A DNA stretch of 64,000 bases from Rheinheimera tangshanensis (GTDB lineage Bacteria > Pseudomonadota > Gammaproteobacteria > Enterobacterales > Alteromonadaceae): positions 156,998 to 220,997 of the forward strand of contig NZ_BMLH01000007.1 in the NCBI RefSeq assembly GCF_014645135.1, written 5' to 3'. This document shows positions 44,611 through 53,797 of this stretch, piece by piece (positions within the stretch are counted from its first letter, which is position 1; every line of letters starts with the position of its first letter). Made by a program: the position numbers and the translations under genes. The notes beneath the pieces were generated by a model. That model did no database searches and had not been told where the DNA came from. It saw only the letters and a list, made by a program, of their open reading frames with translations.

Positions 44611-45462
44611 TTAATTCGGCTTGTACCAGAGGACTGACTCCCTCAGCGGCGTTTCCGGAGGTAACAATGGGTTTTGAAGTTCAACCAGTTTACGCTCTGA
44701 CAACCTCATTGTTTTTAACTGACTGACAAAGTGTTTTTGGAACAATAGATCAAAGCTGCCATCTTTGAGTGCCTTGCGTAAACCCGACTCAATTTTTTCT
44801 GCCAGTTGCGGATTTTTATTCGACACAAAAAAATACACAGCCCCCGGATAATGCAGCAGCCAATCGGTTTCAATATCTAGCCCTTGCGCTGCAAAAAGTT
44901 GCTGCTCAGCTTCTATTTCCAGCACACTGCGTGGCACCGCATCCACTCTTTTGTGTAGCAACATCTGAAACAAACTCTGATAGCTGGAAGCGTTCAGCAC
45001 TTTAAATTTGTTCTGACGCAAAACATCGGTGTCTACCCAGTCATGCACCTGCGACAGCATGAGCTGTTTCAGTGCAGCGTCATCTTTTAAAGCGCTGAAC
45101 TTTGCCTGATCTTCACCTCTGATCAGTAACAACCTGTAGCTACCCAGGCCTTTGTAAATGGGGATACGTATAGGTAAAAAGCGTTTTTCACGCTCAATAG
45201 ATGTCATGGTCCAGACTACATCCAGTTCAAGGCCGGTTTCCAATAAATGCAAAGCCCGGCTTTTGGACACTCGCGCAGAAGTACTTTGCAAAGTGGCAGT
45301 ACTGCCGGCTTTTTTTAAAGCAAGTTCAAGTAAAGCAATAGGATAGTTTGAACGTTTATCAGCTGAATCTTCGATGGCTGGATAACGCACAATGTCAGCA
45401 GACAACGAGTTTAAGGGAAAAAACGCCAGACAAAGCAGCAGATAAAAGCGCGATCTGTACAT
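44611..45462 (-). CDS. Orphan periplasmic solute-binding protein, family-3 like
   Basis: The 283-residue precursor has a signal peptide (FYLLLCLAFFPLNSLSA) and the two-lobe solute-binding layout, with a short N-terminal lobe strand DIVRYPAIED and LEKIESGLRKALKDGSFDLLF-like C-terminal helices (AEKIESGLRKALKDGSF). There are no ABC transporter genes nearby, as with the other such protein at 13.7 kb. Its function may be sensing rather than transport. A palindromic repeat lies just upstream (45506-45555). Confidence 0.75.
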   Translation of the reverse strand: MYRSRFYLLLCLAFFPLNSLSADIVRYPAIEDSADKRSNYPIALLELALKKAGSTATLQSTSARVSKSRALHLLETGLELDVVWTMTSIEREKRFLPIRIPIYKGLGSYRLLLIRGEDQAKFSALKDDAALKQLMLSQVHDWVDTDVLRQNKFKVLNASSYQSLFQMLLHKRVDAVPRSVLEIEAEQQLFAAQGLDIETDWLLHYPGAVYFFVSNKNPQLAEKIESGLRKALKDGSFDLLFQKHFVSQLKTMRLSERKLVELQNPLLPPETPLRESVLWYKPN

Positions 45463-45505
45463 CAGGCATATCCTGAAAAATGAACTGCTTAGAGTCTAGA
45501 AGAAA

Positions 45506-45555
45506 TCGGGTCAGAGTAAAATTAGACCAGTAGGTTTAATTTTACTCTGACCCGA
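45506..45555. repeat. REP-like palindrome, copy 2 (CGGGTCAGAGT arms)
   Basis: Perfect 19-bp arms (45506-45524 and 45537-45555) with a 12-bp loop, beginning TCGGGTCAGAGTAAAATTA. It shares the terminal GGGTCAGAGT with copy 1 but differs inside. It is 10 bp downstream of the glnS stop, as copy 1 is just downstream of efp. Confidence 0.8.
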
Positions 45556-45565
45556 ATGAAAGGTT

Positions 45566-47227
45566 TTAATCTTCGAAGAAGGTGTCGCGCAGCGCTACGG
45601 TGCGGTTAAAGACTAAATGATCTGGCGTTGAATCTTTGTTGTCGGCACAGTAATACCCTTCCCGCTCAAACTGGAAAGCTTTTTCTGCTTCAGCTGTTTT
45701 TAAGCTTGGCTCAACCCAACCTGTTTTCACTGTAAGTGAGGCCGGGTTAATCACAGCTAAAAAGTCTTCTTCAGCAGCAGGGTTTGCCACTGTGAATAAC
45801 TTGTCGTAAATACGGAATTCAGCAGGCACAGCTTGTGACGCTTCTACCCAGTGAATCACACCACGCACTTTACGGCCATCGGCTGGATTCACACCTAAAG
45901 TCTCCGGATCGTACGAACAAATCAGTTCAACAATATCGCCGGCTTCGTTTTTAATCACTTCATCAGCACGAATCACATAAGCGCCACGTAAGCGTACTTC
46001 GCCCCCTGTCACCATACGTTTGTACTTTTTATTGGCTTCTTCACGGAAGTCGGCACGATCTATATATAAAGTACGGCCAAAGGGTACTTTACGGCTGCCC
46101 ATGCTTTCTTCTTTTGGATGGTTATGAACCTCTAACCATTCCACATCGGCGCCGTTGTAGTTGCTGATGGTGACTTTTAACGGATCAATGACCGCCATAG
46201 CCCGCGGTGCATTGGCGTCGAGATCTTCACGGATACAAGAGTCCAAAGCGCTGATTTCAATCATGTTGTCTTGTTTGGTGACACCAATACGTTTTGCGAA
46301 TTCACGTAGTGACGCTGGCGTAAAACCGCGGCGACGTAAACCTGCAATAGTAGGCATACGAGGGTCATCCCAACCTGCAACATGACCACCCTCGACCAGC
46401 GTATGTAGCTTACGTTTACTCATCACCTGATACTCAAGGTTCAGACGAGAGAATTCGATTTGCTGTGGATGACAATCAATAGTGATGTTATCCAAAATCC
46501 AGTCGTATAAACGACGGTTGTCCTGGAATTCCAGCGTACATAGCGAATGGGTAATGCCTTCCAGCGCATCGGAAATACAGTGGGTGAAGTCGTACATTGG
46601 ATAAATGCACCACTTGTCACCGGTTTGATGGTGGTGAGCAAACTTAACGCGGTAAATCACCGGGTCGCGCATACAGATAAAAGCTGAGCTCATATCAATT
46701 TTAGCGCGCAGCGAACACTCGCCTTCTTTAAAACCACCGGCTCGCATTTTTTCAAACAAGGCCAGGTTTTCTGCAGGTGAAGTGTCACGGGTTGGGCTAT
46801 TTTTACCAGGCTGAGTTAAATTGCCACGGTATTCACGCATTTGTTCAGCATTTAAAAAACAAACATAAGCCAAACCTTTGTTAATCAGCTCCACCGCATA
46901 ACCATATAAGGTATCAAAGTAATCTGAGGAATAACGCACATGACCAGACCAGTGAAAGCCTAACCATTGCACGTCTTGCTGAATTGAATTTACAAAGTCG
47001 ATGTCTTCTTTTTCAGGATTGGTGTCGTCAAAACGCAAGTTACACTGACCGTTGTAATCCTGCGCTATACCAAAGTTCAGACAAATCGATTTGGCATGAC
47101 CTATGTGCAGATAACCATTCGGCTCTGGCGGGAAACGGGTAACAGTGGTGTTGTGTTTACCTGAAGCCAGATCGGCATCGATGATCTGACGAATAAAGTT
47201 AGTGGGGCGATGTTCAACGTCCGCCAT
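45566..47227 (-). CDS. glnS: Glutaminyl-tRNA synthetase
   Basis: A class I synthetase of 553 residues (E. coli 554). The HIGH region is [16 protein letters not shown] near 34-49 and the KMSKS-like loop is [11 protein letters not shown] near 268-278. The first residues, [19 protein letters not shown], match GlnRS. The ATG at 47227 is preferred; an in-frame extension to 47263 does not fit the family. It attaches Gln to tRNA-Gln in the cytoplasm. It is a single gene ending at a REP-like palindrome. Confidence 0.98.
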   Translation of the reverse strand: MADVEHRPTNFIRQIIDADLASGKHNTTVTRFPPEPNGYLHIGHAKSICLNFGIAQDYNGQCNLRFDDTNPEKEDIDFVNSIQQDVQWLGFHWSGHVRYSSDYFDTLYGYAVELINKGLAYVCFLNAEQMREYRGNLTQPGKNSPTRDTSPAENLALFEKMRAGGFKEGECSLRAKIDMSSAFICMRDPVIYRVKFAHHHQTGDKWCIYPMYDFTHCISDALEGITHSLCTLEFQDNRRLYDWILDNITIDCHPQQIEFSRLNLEYQVMSKRKLHTLVEGGHVAGWDDPRMPTIAGLRRRGFTPASLREFAKRIGVTKQDNMIEISALDSCIREDLDANAPRAMAVIDPLKVTISNYNGADVEWLEVHNHPKEESMGSRKVPFGRTLYIDRADFREEANKKYKRMVTGGEVRLRGAYVIRADEVIKNEAGDIVELICSYDPETLGVNPADGRKVRGVIHWVEASQAVPAEFRIYDKLFTVANPAAEEDFLAVINPASLTVKTGWVEPSLKTAEAEKAFQFEREGYYCADNKDSTPDHLVFNRTVALRDTFFED

Positions 47228-47329
47228 AAAATTCAAATCCTTATCTAAATGCACCGACAGCAAAGGTGTCAGTTTGGAGACATAAAATATTGTCGGATTA
47301 TATACTCAACTGAGCGCAAGAAGCGAGTT

Positions 47330-47734
47330 TCAAACAGAAGCTTGCAGCATTTCCATATACAACAGTTCCCAGACATGACCATCCAAATCCTGAAAACCAT
47401 GCGCATACATAAAGTCATGATCCTGGGGCTGGTTATAAGTTCTGCCACCCGCATCAACCGCCTTTTGCACCAATTCATCCACTTCAGCTTTGCTGTGGCA
47501 ACTTAAGCAGTTCAGCACTTGGGTTTGCTGATGGCTGTTAATTAAAGGATTCGGGCTAAAAGAGACAAACTTCTCTTTGCTGAGCAACATCAGGTACAAG
47601 TGATCGCCGAGCACAATGCAACTGGCTGTATTGTCACTAAACTGCGGATGAAAACCAAAACCCAGCTGCAAATAAAAGTCGGTGGAGGCTTTTAAATCGG
47701 CCGCAGCTAAGTTGATAAATAAAGTACGGTTCAT
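47330..47734 (-). CDS. VOC (glyoxalase/bleomycin-resistance) family protein
   Basis: The 134-residue protein has one vicinal-oxygen-chelate unit pair: LFINLAAADLKASTDFYLQL at the start, LMLLSKEKF in the middle and DFMYAHGFQDLDGHVWELLY at the end, with the typical metal-ligand His/Glu. AAAGGAAAC precedes ATG 47734; a longer frame to 47896 runs into the eptA gene's 3' end and is not supported. Substrate unknown; many of these handle small electrophiles. Confidence 0.9.
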   Translation of the reverse strand: MNRTLFINLAAADLKASTDFYLQLGFGFHPQFSDNTASCIVLGDHLYLMLLSKEKFVSFSPNPLINSHQQTQVLNCLSCHSKAEVDELVQKAVDAGGRTYNQPQDHDFMYAHGFQDLDGHVWELLYMEMLQASV

Positions 47735-47807
47735 GCTGTTTCCTTTCATCGGCATCAACCACCAGATTACCTGAAGCTGATTATGACTAAAAGATAGATT
47801 TTCCGGC

Positions 47808-49463
47808 TCAGCAGGGGCGAAATACATCCAGACTTTGTCGATGAATTTTGCTGCTAATTTGAAAAATGCCCAACAAACTATGGAACAAATTGTCATGGCT
47901 GAGCTTTTGTGTTGTTCTTTGCGCCATGCATTCAGCTTTTAACTGCTGAGTACTGGCATAAGTATCCGACATCCACCACAACATAGGTACTTTGGTCTGG
48001 GCATCAGGCGCCATCCAGTAAGGTAAACCATGCAAATAAACACCGTTTTCACCCAGCGATTCACCGTGATCAGACAGATACAGCATCGCCGTCTGATAGT
48101 CCTGCTGGCCCTGTAAGGTTTGGATAATACGACTAAGCAGCTCGTCAGTCGCCACAATGCTGTTGTCATAGGCATTGGTAATTTCAGCTTGCTGACACAA
48201 TTGCAGTTGTTTGTTGGTACATTCTGGTAAAAAGTGCTTTTGGCTATCAGAGCTACGTTTGAAATACTCAGGGCCATGACTGCCCAACTGGTGCAACACA
48301 ATAAGCCGATCTGAGCTGTATTGTTTAGTGAGCTGAGCTTGCAATGCCTGTACTAAAATCTCGTCCTGACATTGCCCGTCTTTACAGAGTGGATTGGTGC
48401 TGTCGTTAAATAAAAACTCCGAAGGTACTCTGTCACACACCGTTTTGCAGCCCGAATTGTTATCAAACCAGCTGACAGCTATACCACTGCGCTTAAGTAT
48501 ATCCAGCACATTACTGGAGTTTTTTGCTACAGACTCGACATATTTATCGCGCCCCATAGCGGAAAACATACAAGGTACAGAATGCGCTGTGGCTGTGCCG
48601 CAAGAGCTGACATCGCGAAAACTGTACAGAGGTAAGACAGATAATCCGGGGTTAGTGGCTCTGTGATATCCATTGAGCTGAAAATGATCCGCTCGCGCCG
48701 TTTCTCCCAGAACCAGCACGACCAATCGAGGTTTTGCTGTTTTCGCAGCAACAGGTTGCACAGCATCAGTACCGAGCTGTATAAATTGCTCAGGGAAACG
48801 GCTTTTTAACCAGGAACCGGAAAAGGATACCGCGGCAGATACAGGACTGACAGGCAAAGCCAGATGTTTAATATCCCTGAAATTACGGAAAAAAGGCGCA
48901 AGATCTGAATAAGCGGACGCAGCCAGACTAAAAAGCGCAACGAAAATCAGCACCAGACAAAACAACCAATGCAGCAAAAACTGCCGCAATGGCATCACCC
49001 GAACTTTGATCAGACTACTACACAGCAACGGAAACAACATCAGAGTGCAGACAGTCCATAGCATAGTAATACTGAGCAATCCCCTCGCCTCTGCTGCATC
49101 CGTTTCCATAGCGTTTTGTAGCATAGAAGTGTCAATCACTATGCCAAAGCTGGTAATAAAGTGATAACTCACAGCCCCAGCGGCAAACAACAGCAGCATC
49201 ACAGGTTTTTGAATTACTCTGAAACTCGCTAAAACAGACAGTAAAAAATTCAGTAAAAACAACAATAAAATCAAACTGAGCTGCAATTTAAACTGACCTG
49301 GAACTTTAGCCTGAATACTGGACAAAAAAGGTCCATTGAGCAGCAACGTCATACCAAGCGCAGAAATCAGCGCAAACCATAACGGATGCCAGAGCTTTTG
49401 TACCTGAACCGCACTTTGATGTACGCTCGCCGTCGGTAACGCAGAAATCAAGGACTCAGCCAT
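47808..49463 (-). CDS. eptA: Lipid A phosphoethanolamine transferase (EptA/PmrC type)
   Basis: The 551-residue inner-membrane enzyme has five N-terminal TM helices (to about 200) and a periplasmic sulfatase-fold domain. Catalytic and zinc residues are visible in VLVLGETARADHFQLNGY (Glu), SCGTATAHSVPCMFS (Thr nucleophile) and LYLSDHGESLGENG (Asp, His). Six Cys form the disulfides of this family. It adds phosphoethanolamine to lipid A and lowers binding of cationic peptides. GGAGGG lies 7 nt before ATG 49463. It overlaps the upstream PAP2 gene by 8 bp, and a PmrA-type box precedes that pair. Confidence 0.94.
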   Translation of the reverse strand: MAESLISALPTASVHQSAVQVQKLWHPLWFALISALGMTLLLNGPFLSSIQAKVPGQFKLQLSLILLLFLLNFLLSVLASFRVIQKPVMLLLFAAGAVSYHFITSFGIVIDTSMLQNAMETDAAEARGLLSITMLWTVCTLMLFPLLCSSLIKVRVMPLRQFLLHWLFCLVLIFVALFSLAASAYSDLAPFFRNFRDIKHLALPVSPVSAAVSFSGSWLKSRFPEQFIQLGTDAVQPVAAKTAKPRLVVLVLGETARADHFQLNGYHRATNPGLSVLPLYSFRDVSSCGTATAHSVPCMFSAMGRDKYVESVAKNSSNVLDILKRSGIAVSWFDNNSGCKTVCDRVPSEFLFNDSTNPLCKDGQCQDEILVQALQAQLTKQYSSDRLIVLHQLGSHGPEYFKRSSDSQKHFLPECTNKQLQLCQQAEITNAYDNSIVATDELLSRIIQTLQGQQDYQTAMLYLSDHGESLGENGVYLHGLPYWMAPDAQTKVPMLWWMSDTYASTQQLKAECMAQRTTQKLSHDNLFHSLLGIFQISSKIHRQSLDVFRPC

Positions 49464-50157
49464 TCTGGCGCCCTCCAGCAGATGTACCCGAAGTATCAAA
49501 ACTCAGTCTTTGTCGCCGGCTATAATAAATGACACTGCAAAGTGCCCAGCAAATAGCGGCGGTAGCAATATCATGAGAGAAAAAATGAGCGCCACGGCTT
49601 TGTTGTACTGCCCCCAGAAGCAAGCCTGTCACCGCAGCACCAATCAAAGCGTTGGAGGCCCACTGCGGCTTAACATCGAGGAAAAAATAATAAAGCCCAA
49701 GCCAGGCAAAGCCTATGCTGGCATGCCCAGCCGGAAAACACAGATGAATGGGTGTGCCCTCAGGTCTTGGCTCCAACAGGCCATAAAATGGCAGATCTCC
49801 GCCAAACTGCTGCAGATCCCATGGGCATTCCATAGGTAAAACATGCTTCAGTAAGGAAACCACAGCAAAACAACTGAGTACTGAACACAACAAAGTCGCC
49901 ACAGCACGGCGCAGCACAGCAGATTGTCCGGCAAAGTACAGCCATACTCCGTAGCAACTCAACGCCACGACCAGCATCAGATTTAAATCCCGCACTCTGT
50001 CATGTAAAATCGTCTGCATCAGCCAATGTTGCTGTAAAACCCAACGGCTCCCTTGCAGTTGATACAACCAGTCGGCCACTACAAAATCCAGTTTCAACTG
50101 GTAACACAAATAAAACATCAGGCCCAAAATAAGCAAAGGCAGCAGCACTGTTTTCAT
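49456..50157 (-). CDS. PAP2-family membrane phosphatase, paired with EptA
   Basis: The protein has about 233 residues and five to six TM helices. The PAP2 motifs are present in altered form: KHVLPMECP (K-x6-R-P with Arg replaced by Cys), FPAGHAS (PSGH with Ser to Ala), and SRGAHFFSHD. Adjacent PAP2-EptA pairs occur in bacteria that first remove a lipid A phosphate (LpxE) and then add phosphoethanolamine, so a lipid A or undecaprenyl pyrophosphate phosphatase role is inferred. ATG 50157 begins the first helix; TTG 50202 is an alternative with CGGAG upstream. Its promoter region carries a PmrA-type box at 50258-50274. Confidence 0.86.
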   Translation of the reverse strand: MKTVLLPLLILGLMFYLCYQLKLDFVVADWLYQLQGSRWVLQQHWLMQTILHDRVRDLNLMLVVALSCYGVWLYFAGQSAVLRRAVATLLCSVLSCFAVVSLLKHVLPMECPWDLQQFGGDLPFYGLLEPRPEGTPIHLCFPAGHASIGFAWLGLYYFFLDVKPQWASNALIGAAVTGLLLGAVQQSRGAHFFSHDIATAAICWALCSVIYYSRRQRLSFDTSGTSAGGRQNG

Positions 50158-50257
50158 TGTTGTTTTTATTAAAGTGCCAGCATAAGAAGTTAAAAGAGGC
50201 AAAATGTCTACTCCGGGTCAGTCACTGCTGTTGTAGCCTTCAAACTAAAGCTCAAAA

Positions 50258-50274
50258 CTTAAGACATACTTAAA
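50258..50274 (-). promoter_or_regulatory. PmrA-type box before the PAP2-eptA operon
   Basis: On the gene strand it reads TTTAAGTATGTCTTAAG, fitting YTTAAK-N5-YTTAAK exactly. It ends 100 nt before ATG 50157 (55 nt before TTG 50202). It adjoins the terminator of the LtaS-like gene upstream. Confidence 0.72.
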
Positions 50275-50307
50275 GCATAAAAAACGGCCGGATCATTCCG
50301 CCGTTTT
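50275..50307 (-). terminator. Terminator overlapping the end of the LtaS-like gene
   Basis: AAAACGGC (50281-50288) and GCCGTTTT (50300-50307) form the stem; on the minus strand six T follow. The stop codon of the sulfatase gene (50293-50295) lies in the loop, so the terminator is partly coding. Confidence 0.82.
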
Positions 50308-52317
50308 CATTCGATTGGATCCGTGTTGCCCGCAATGAGCGGAACTGGAGTTTTTCTGCTCTCTGTATAAATAGGAAGGCAACTGCACTAAAGCCAGAGC
50401 AGTGTTTTTATCTGCAAGCGACACAGCCTGAGCGCTTAAATTTATTTTTTTCTGTTGGGGCTGATACAACCCGGCAACGGTTTCACCGTTAGGTTTTAGG
50501 ATCACTAATTCTGGCTGCTGTGGTCCTTGCTGCATCAAGGCGAAATAGTTTTCAAACTGCAGCAAAGCGCGGCCCGGACTCTTTCGGTCCAGCGTAAAAT
50601 CACGGCCTGTCATGGTATGGCAACTGGATATACCCATCATAGATAATAAGGTGGGCGCCAGATCAATCTGACTGGCAAGGGAGGTCAGCAGCTCTGGTTT
50701 TGTATCAGCACCTAAAATCAGCCCCGGAATATGGAACTTTTCGACCGGGATCAGGTTGTTGCCATACACTCTGTTGTCATGATCGGCCACTATCAAAAAC
50801 AAGGTATCTTGCCAATAATCGCTTTGTTTGGCCTTTCTGAAAAACTGCCCCATAGCCCAGTCGGCGTATTTCACCGCGTTATTGACACGAGCTTTTGGCT
50901 CTTCGTTTAACTCGATGCGGCCATCCGGAAACTCAAAAGGCTCATGATTGCTCGAGGTAAAAATCAGGCTAAAAAATGGCTTGTTTTGTCGATGTAAAGC
51001 CGTTAACTGCTGATCCGCTGTGTTAAACAAATCTTCATCACTGGCGCCCCAACTGCCAGTAAATACCGGGTTTTGCATCTGGCTTTGATCGACAATCTGA
51101 TCCACACCATTGCCGGTAAAAAAGCTGCGCATATTGTCAAAATGCGCTTCACCACCATAAATAAACTGGGTGTGATAACCCTGAGCTTTCAGGATGGACG
51201 CAAGCGTAGTGAAATGCTGCTGGCTATTGGATAACTTCACAGTGCTTTGCGCAGGCGTGGGCGGAAACCCAGCTACTACAGCTTCAATACCACGCACAGA
51301 ACGGGTGCCTGTGGCATACAAATTTTCAAACCAGATGCCTTGTTGCTTTAATTGTTCAAGTTCAGGCGTGACGGCCAAACCACCTAAAGACTTTACAAAA
51401 GTAGCGCCCAGACTTTCCTGCAGTACGATTACCAGATTCAGTGGCTTTTCACGCTTCATCACCGCCTGTTGCCAATGGGCGGTTGGGTAGTGTGGATTGT
51501 TAAACTGATAAGATTTTAACCAGGGCCAGTCCAGACTTTGTTTCAGCATCTGTTCTATCGGCAATTTGCCATAAATCTCACTGGAGCGCGCTTCATGCTT
51601 CAGGTTATACAAAGCATACAGCACTGAATAACCGGAACTTAACACCAGCGAATTGACCATAGAGTCCGATGTGATAGCGAATATGGCCGGATTAGCGGGT
51701 CTGTGATCTGTGGTCGAACGAATACCAGCAAAAAGCAGTACCAGCGCCAGACACCAAAGCCCAAGAGTTTTAAATAAAGACCAGTGATTCAGGCTGCATT
51801 TTCCTGAACGAAATACCTGCCGCATTAACCAGGTTAAAGCCAGAGTCGCAACCAGACCAAAAACTAAAGGCAAGCGAAAACCAAACCATAAAGTCGAAAG
51901 CACCTCTTTCGGGTATTTCAAATACTCTACAAAAAGCCGGTTTGGCCGCACATCATATTGCAAAATAAAGGCAGGGGTCGCCAGCTCCATAAATACCAAG
52001 AGCACCAGAGCCAGTAAGCACCACACATAACTGAATTGAAACCAGATTTTGCTCAGCCCACGCACCAACGCCAAAGGGATCAGCAGCACGGGCAGCACCA
52101 GCAGCAAAGACACGACGATAATATCAGCACGTATCCCCTGCAGCAGCACTTGGAAAATCAGGTCCGTGCCTTCCACTCTATCGTATTGCCATACCACCAA
52201 AGCCAGTCTGCTCAAACTCAACAGCACCAGAGCCAAAACTGCAGTGCGGATCAAATAACGAAAAGGGCCTAAACAAAATAAATTGGACCAGAAAGACGAT
52301 TTTTCAGCAGTAATCAT
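50293..52317 (-). CDS. LtaS-like sulfatase-fold inner-membrane phosphotransferase
   Basis: A protein of about 674 residues with five TM helices in the first 190 residues and a periplasmic alkaline-phosphatase/sulfatase domain. Catalytic signs are VLQESLGATFV (Glu), YATGTRSVRGIEAV (Thr) and VADHDNRVYG (Asp, His). The group (LTA synthase family) includes OpgB- and LtaS-like transferases that move glycerol-phosphate or similar groups onto envelope glycans or lipids; the donor and acceptor here are unknown. ATG 52317 is chosen because the PmrA-type box and -10-like TTTAAT place the transcript start after the other ATG (52356). It is a single gene. Confidence 0.85.
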   Translation of the reverse strand: MITAEKSSFWSNLFCLGPFRYLIRTAVLALVLLSLSRLALVVWQYDRVEGTDLIFQVLLQGIRADIIVVSLLLVLPVLLIPLALVRGLSKIWFQFSYVWCLLALVLLVFMELATPAFILQYDVRPNRLFVEYLKYPKEVLSTLWFGFRLPLVFGLVATLALTWLMRQVFRSGKCSLNHWSLFKTLGLWCLALVLLFAGIRSTTDHRPANPAIFAITSDSMVNSLVLSSGYSVLYALYNLKHEARSSEIYGKLPIEQMLKQSLDWPWLKSYQFNNPHYPTAHWQQAVMKREKPLNLVIVLQESLGATFVKSLGGLAVTPELEQLKQQGIWFENLYATGTRSVRGIEAVVAGFPPTPAQSTVKLSNSQQHFTTLASILKAQGYHTQFIYGGEAHFDNMRSFFTGNGVDQIVDQSQMQNPVFTGSWGASDEDLFNTADQQLTALHRQNKPFFSLIFTSSNHEPFEFPDGRIELNEEPKARVNNAVKYADWAMGQFFRKAKQSDYWQDTLFLIVADHDNRVYGNNLIPVEKFHIPGLILGADTKPELLTSLASQIDLAPTLLSMMGISSCHTMTGRDFTLDRKSPGRALLQFENYFALMQQGPQQPELVILKPNGETVAGLYQPQQKKINLSAQAVSLADKNTALALVQLPSYLYREQKNSSSAHCGQHGSNRMKTAE

Positions 52318-52367
52318 AAATAGAGGCAGGCTTGTAGTTTTAATTAAAGCCAGCATAAAAGTGGATA

Positions 52368-52384
52368 CTTAAGGCAAACTTAAG
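52368..52384 (-). promoter_or_regulatory. PmrA-type box before the LtaS-like gene
   Basis: On the gene strand CTTAAGTTTGCCTTAAG, a perfect YTTAAK-N5-YTTAAK direct repeat, ending 50 nt before ATG 52317. TTTAAT, a possible -10, lies about 19 nt downstream of it. Confidence 0.75.
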
Positions 52385-52615
52385 AGAAATAACCTCAGCG
52401 CACCACTGAACAGCTGTTGTCAGCGGTGAGTCACTGAGTATTTAAAGCAAAAACTTGACGCCTGATAGGCCGCACGTACAGACTGATCACGAACGGAGAT
52501 AAAACGACGCTAAGCACAGTAAAAAGCCACTTCAGGCCGGCATGCGCTTTTATACCGTTCAGCTTCAATCACGCCCCCTGAAACAGAGATTAATTTTGCC
52601 TGGAGTAGCAGTACT

Positions 52616-53038
52616 ATGATCACTAAAAATGCTGAAGCGAATTTATACCAATTGGTGTATATCAGCGAGCGTTACAGAGCCGATGGTGATCAGGTGATTA
52701 ACGATATCAAATTACAAGCGGAGAGTAACAATCAAAAACTGAACATCACCGGCGCTCTGCTTTTTAACGATCGTTATTTTCTGCAATATATAGAAGGTGA
52801 ATTTAACGCTATTAATAGCTTGTATAACACTATTTGCAATGATCCTCGCCATAACAACGTGCGTTTGTTATTGCGTAAAGAAATAGCGGAACGTGACTTC
52901 TCCCGCTGGAGCCTGGGAGTAAAGAAATTACTCGATACCGAAGAAAATCAGGATTTACTCAGTCTTTTAAGTATGCTGGGGCAGGCAAAATCCGTCTCTG
53001 AAAGCCAACTGGATTGGTTTAAGCTTGCATTGAAATAA
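52616..53038 (+). CDS. BLUF-domain blue-light sensor
   Basis: The 140-residue single-domain flavin protein has the key BLUF residues: Tyr15 (LVYISE), Asn43 (NITGALLF) and Gln57 (YFLQYIEGE), which rearrange hydrogen bonds to FAD on blue light. The remaining 40 residues form the helical cap with no output domain, so it must act through a partner protein. GGAG lies 10 nt upstream of the ATG. It is the only plus-strand gene in the 39.5-64 kb region besides the START gene. The output is not predictable from its neighbours. Confidence 0.93.
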   Translation: MITKNAEANLYQLVYISERYRADGDQVINDIKLQAESNNQKLNITGALLFNDRYFLQYIEGEFNAINSLYNTICNDPRHNNVRLLLRKEIAERDFSRWSLGVKKLLDTEENQDLLSLLSMLGQAKSVSESQLDWFKLALK

Positions 53039-53071
53039 GTCAGTGGCGCAGTGGCCAGTATCGACTGAACA

Positions 53072-53797
53072 CTAAAACTCATATTCCAGCGCAAAACGTA
53101 AGGTACGATCGACCGTTTGGTTGTCGATAGCCACTATGACTGCCAGCTCCCATTTCAGCTGCTCTTGTTTATCAAACTTATGCACCCCCATTAGGCTTGG
53201 ACCTGCACCTTTGTAGTTTTCACCGGCGTACAATTCAATGGCTGGTTGCACTGCGGGTAACCAGCGGTAGCGGTACTGAGCACGGAACTCCCCCTCCCAT
53301 TCGGCGTTCAGGGTTTGGCCCCACTCATACACAGCCAACGCATTTAAGGTCAGACTGGTTGGGCCGAATTCTTTTTCCATTAAAAGGCCGCTGGTGAACT
53401 CGTAATTGTCCTGGTTATTTTGCCGTTCCAGCTCAAACAGCATACCCCAATCCGCACTGTACTGGCCTTGTTCGGTCAGCATCCAACGCAGCTCCAACTC
53501 GTATCCCGATAACTTGTAGTCTTGGTCGTGGACCCGGTCGGCGATAGCGTAAATTTCAAGCGCAGTGCGTTCAGAGAGCGAAAAGCCATAACCTAGTTTC
53601 TGGCCCATGGTATTGTTGTCCGGATGATCGGCCTGCCGCTGATAAAAATAGCGGTATTCAAACTCACGCTCCAGCGGCTGTACATAAGGGTGATACACCT
53701 TATCCACCACCCTGCCATCAGCCCATGCTTGTGTGCCTGTGGCCAAACAAACAAAACACAAAGCTTTTACTACGGCCTCTTTGCTGTAAAGCTTCAT
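53072..53797 (-). CDS. Putative outer-membrane beta-barrel protein
   Basis: The 241-residue precursor has a signal peptide (VVKALCFVCLATGTQAWA). The mature part has repeated amphipathic strands (EFEYRYFYQRQ, YELELRWMLTE, EGEFRAQYRYRWLP) and ends FALEYEF with a terminal Phe, as outer-membrane barrels do. I do not recognise a named family. GGAGAG lies 6 nt before ATG 53797, and the start overlaps the FTR1-like gene by 4 bp. As the last gene of the two-component/cupredoxin/permease operon, it may be its outer-membrane entry point. Confidence 0.75.
   Translation of the reverse strand: MKLYSKEAVVKALCFVCLATGTQAWADGRVVDKVYHPYVQPLEREFEYRYFYQRQADHPDNNTMGQKLGYGFSLSERTALEIYAIADRVHDQDYKLSGYELELRWMLTEQGQYSADWGMLFELERQNNQDNYEFTSGLLMEKEFGPTSLTLNALAVYEWGQTLNAEWEGEFRAQYRYRWLPAVQPAIELYAGENYKGAGPSLMGVHKFDKQEQLKWELAVIVAIDNQTVDRTLRFALEYEF

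Noticed and set aside
40112..45555. The two palindromes as ends of one composite transposon or a genomic island
   Set aside because: The enclosed genes are housekeeping or ordinary chromosomal genes (efp, earP) with no transposase or integrase, and the repeats are whole palindromes, not terminal repeats.
47330..47896. Longer form of the VOC protein starting at 47896
   Set aside because: The added 54 residues run antisense-free into the 3' end of eptA on the same strand and lack VOC similarity; AAAGGAAAC supports the start at 47734.
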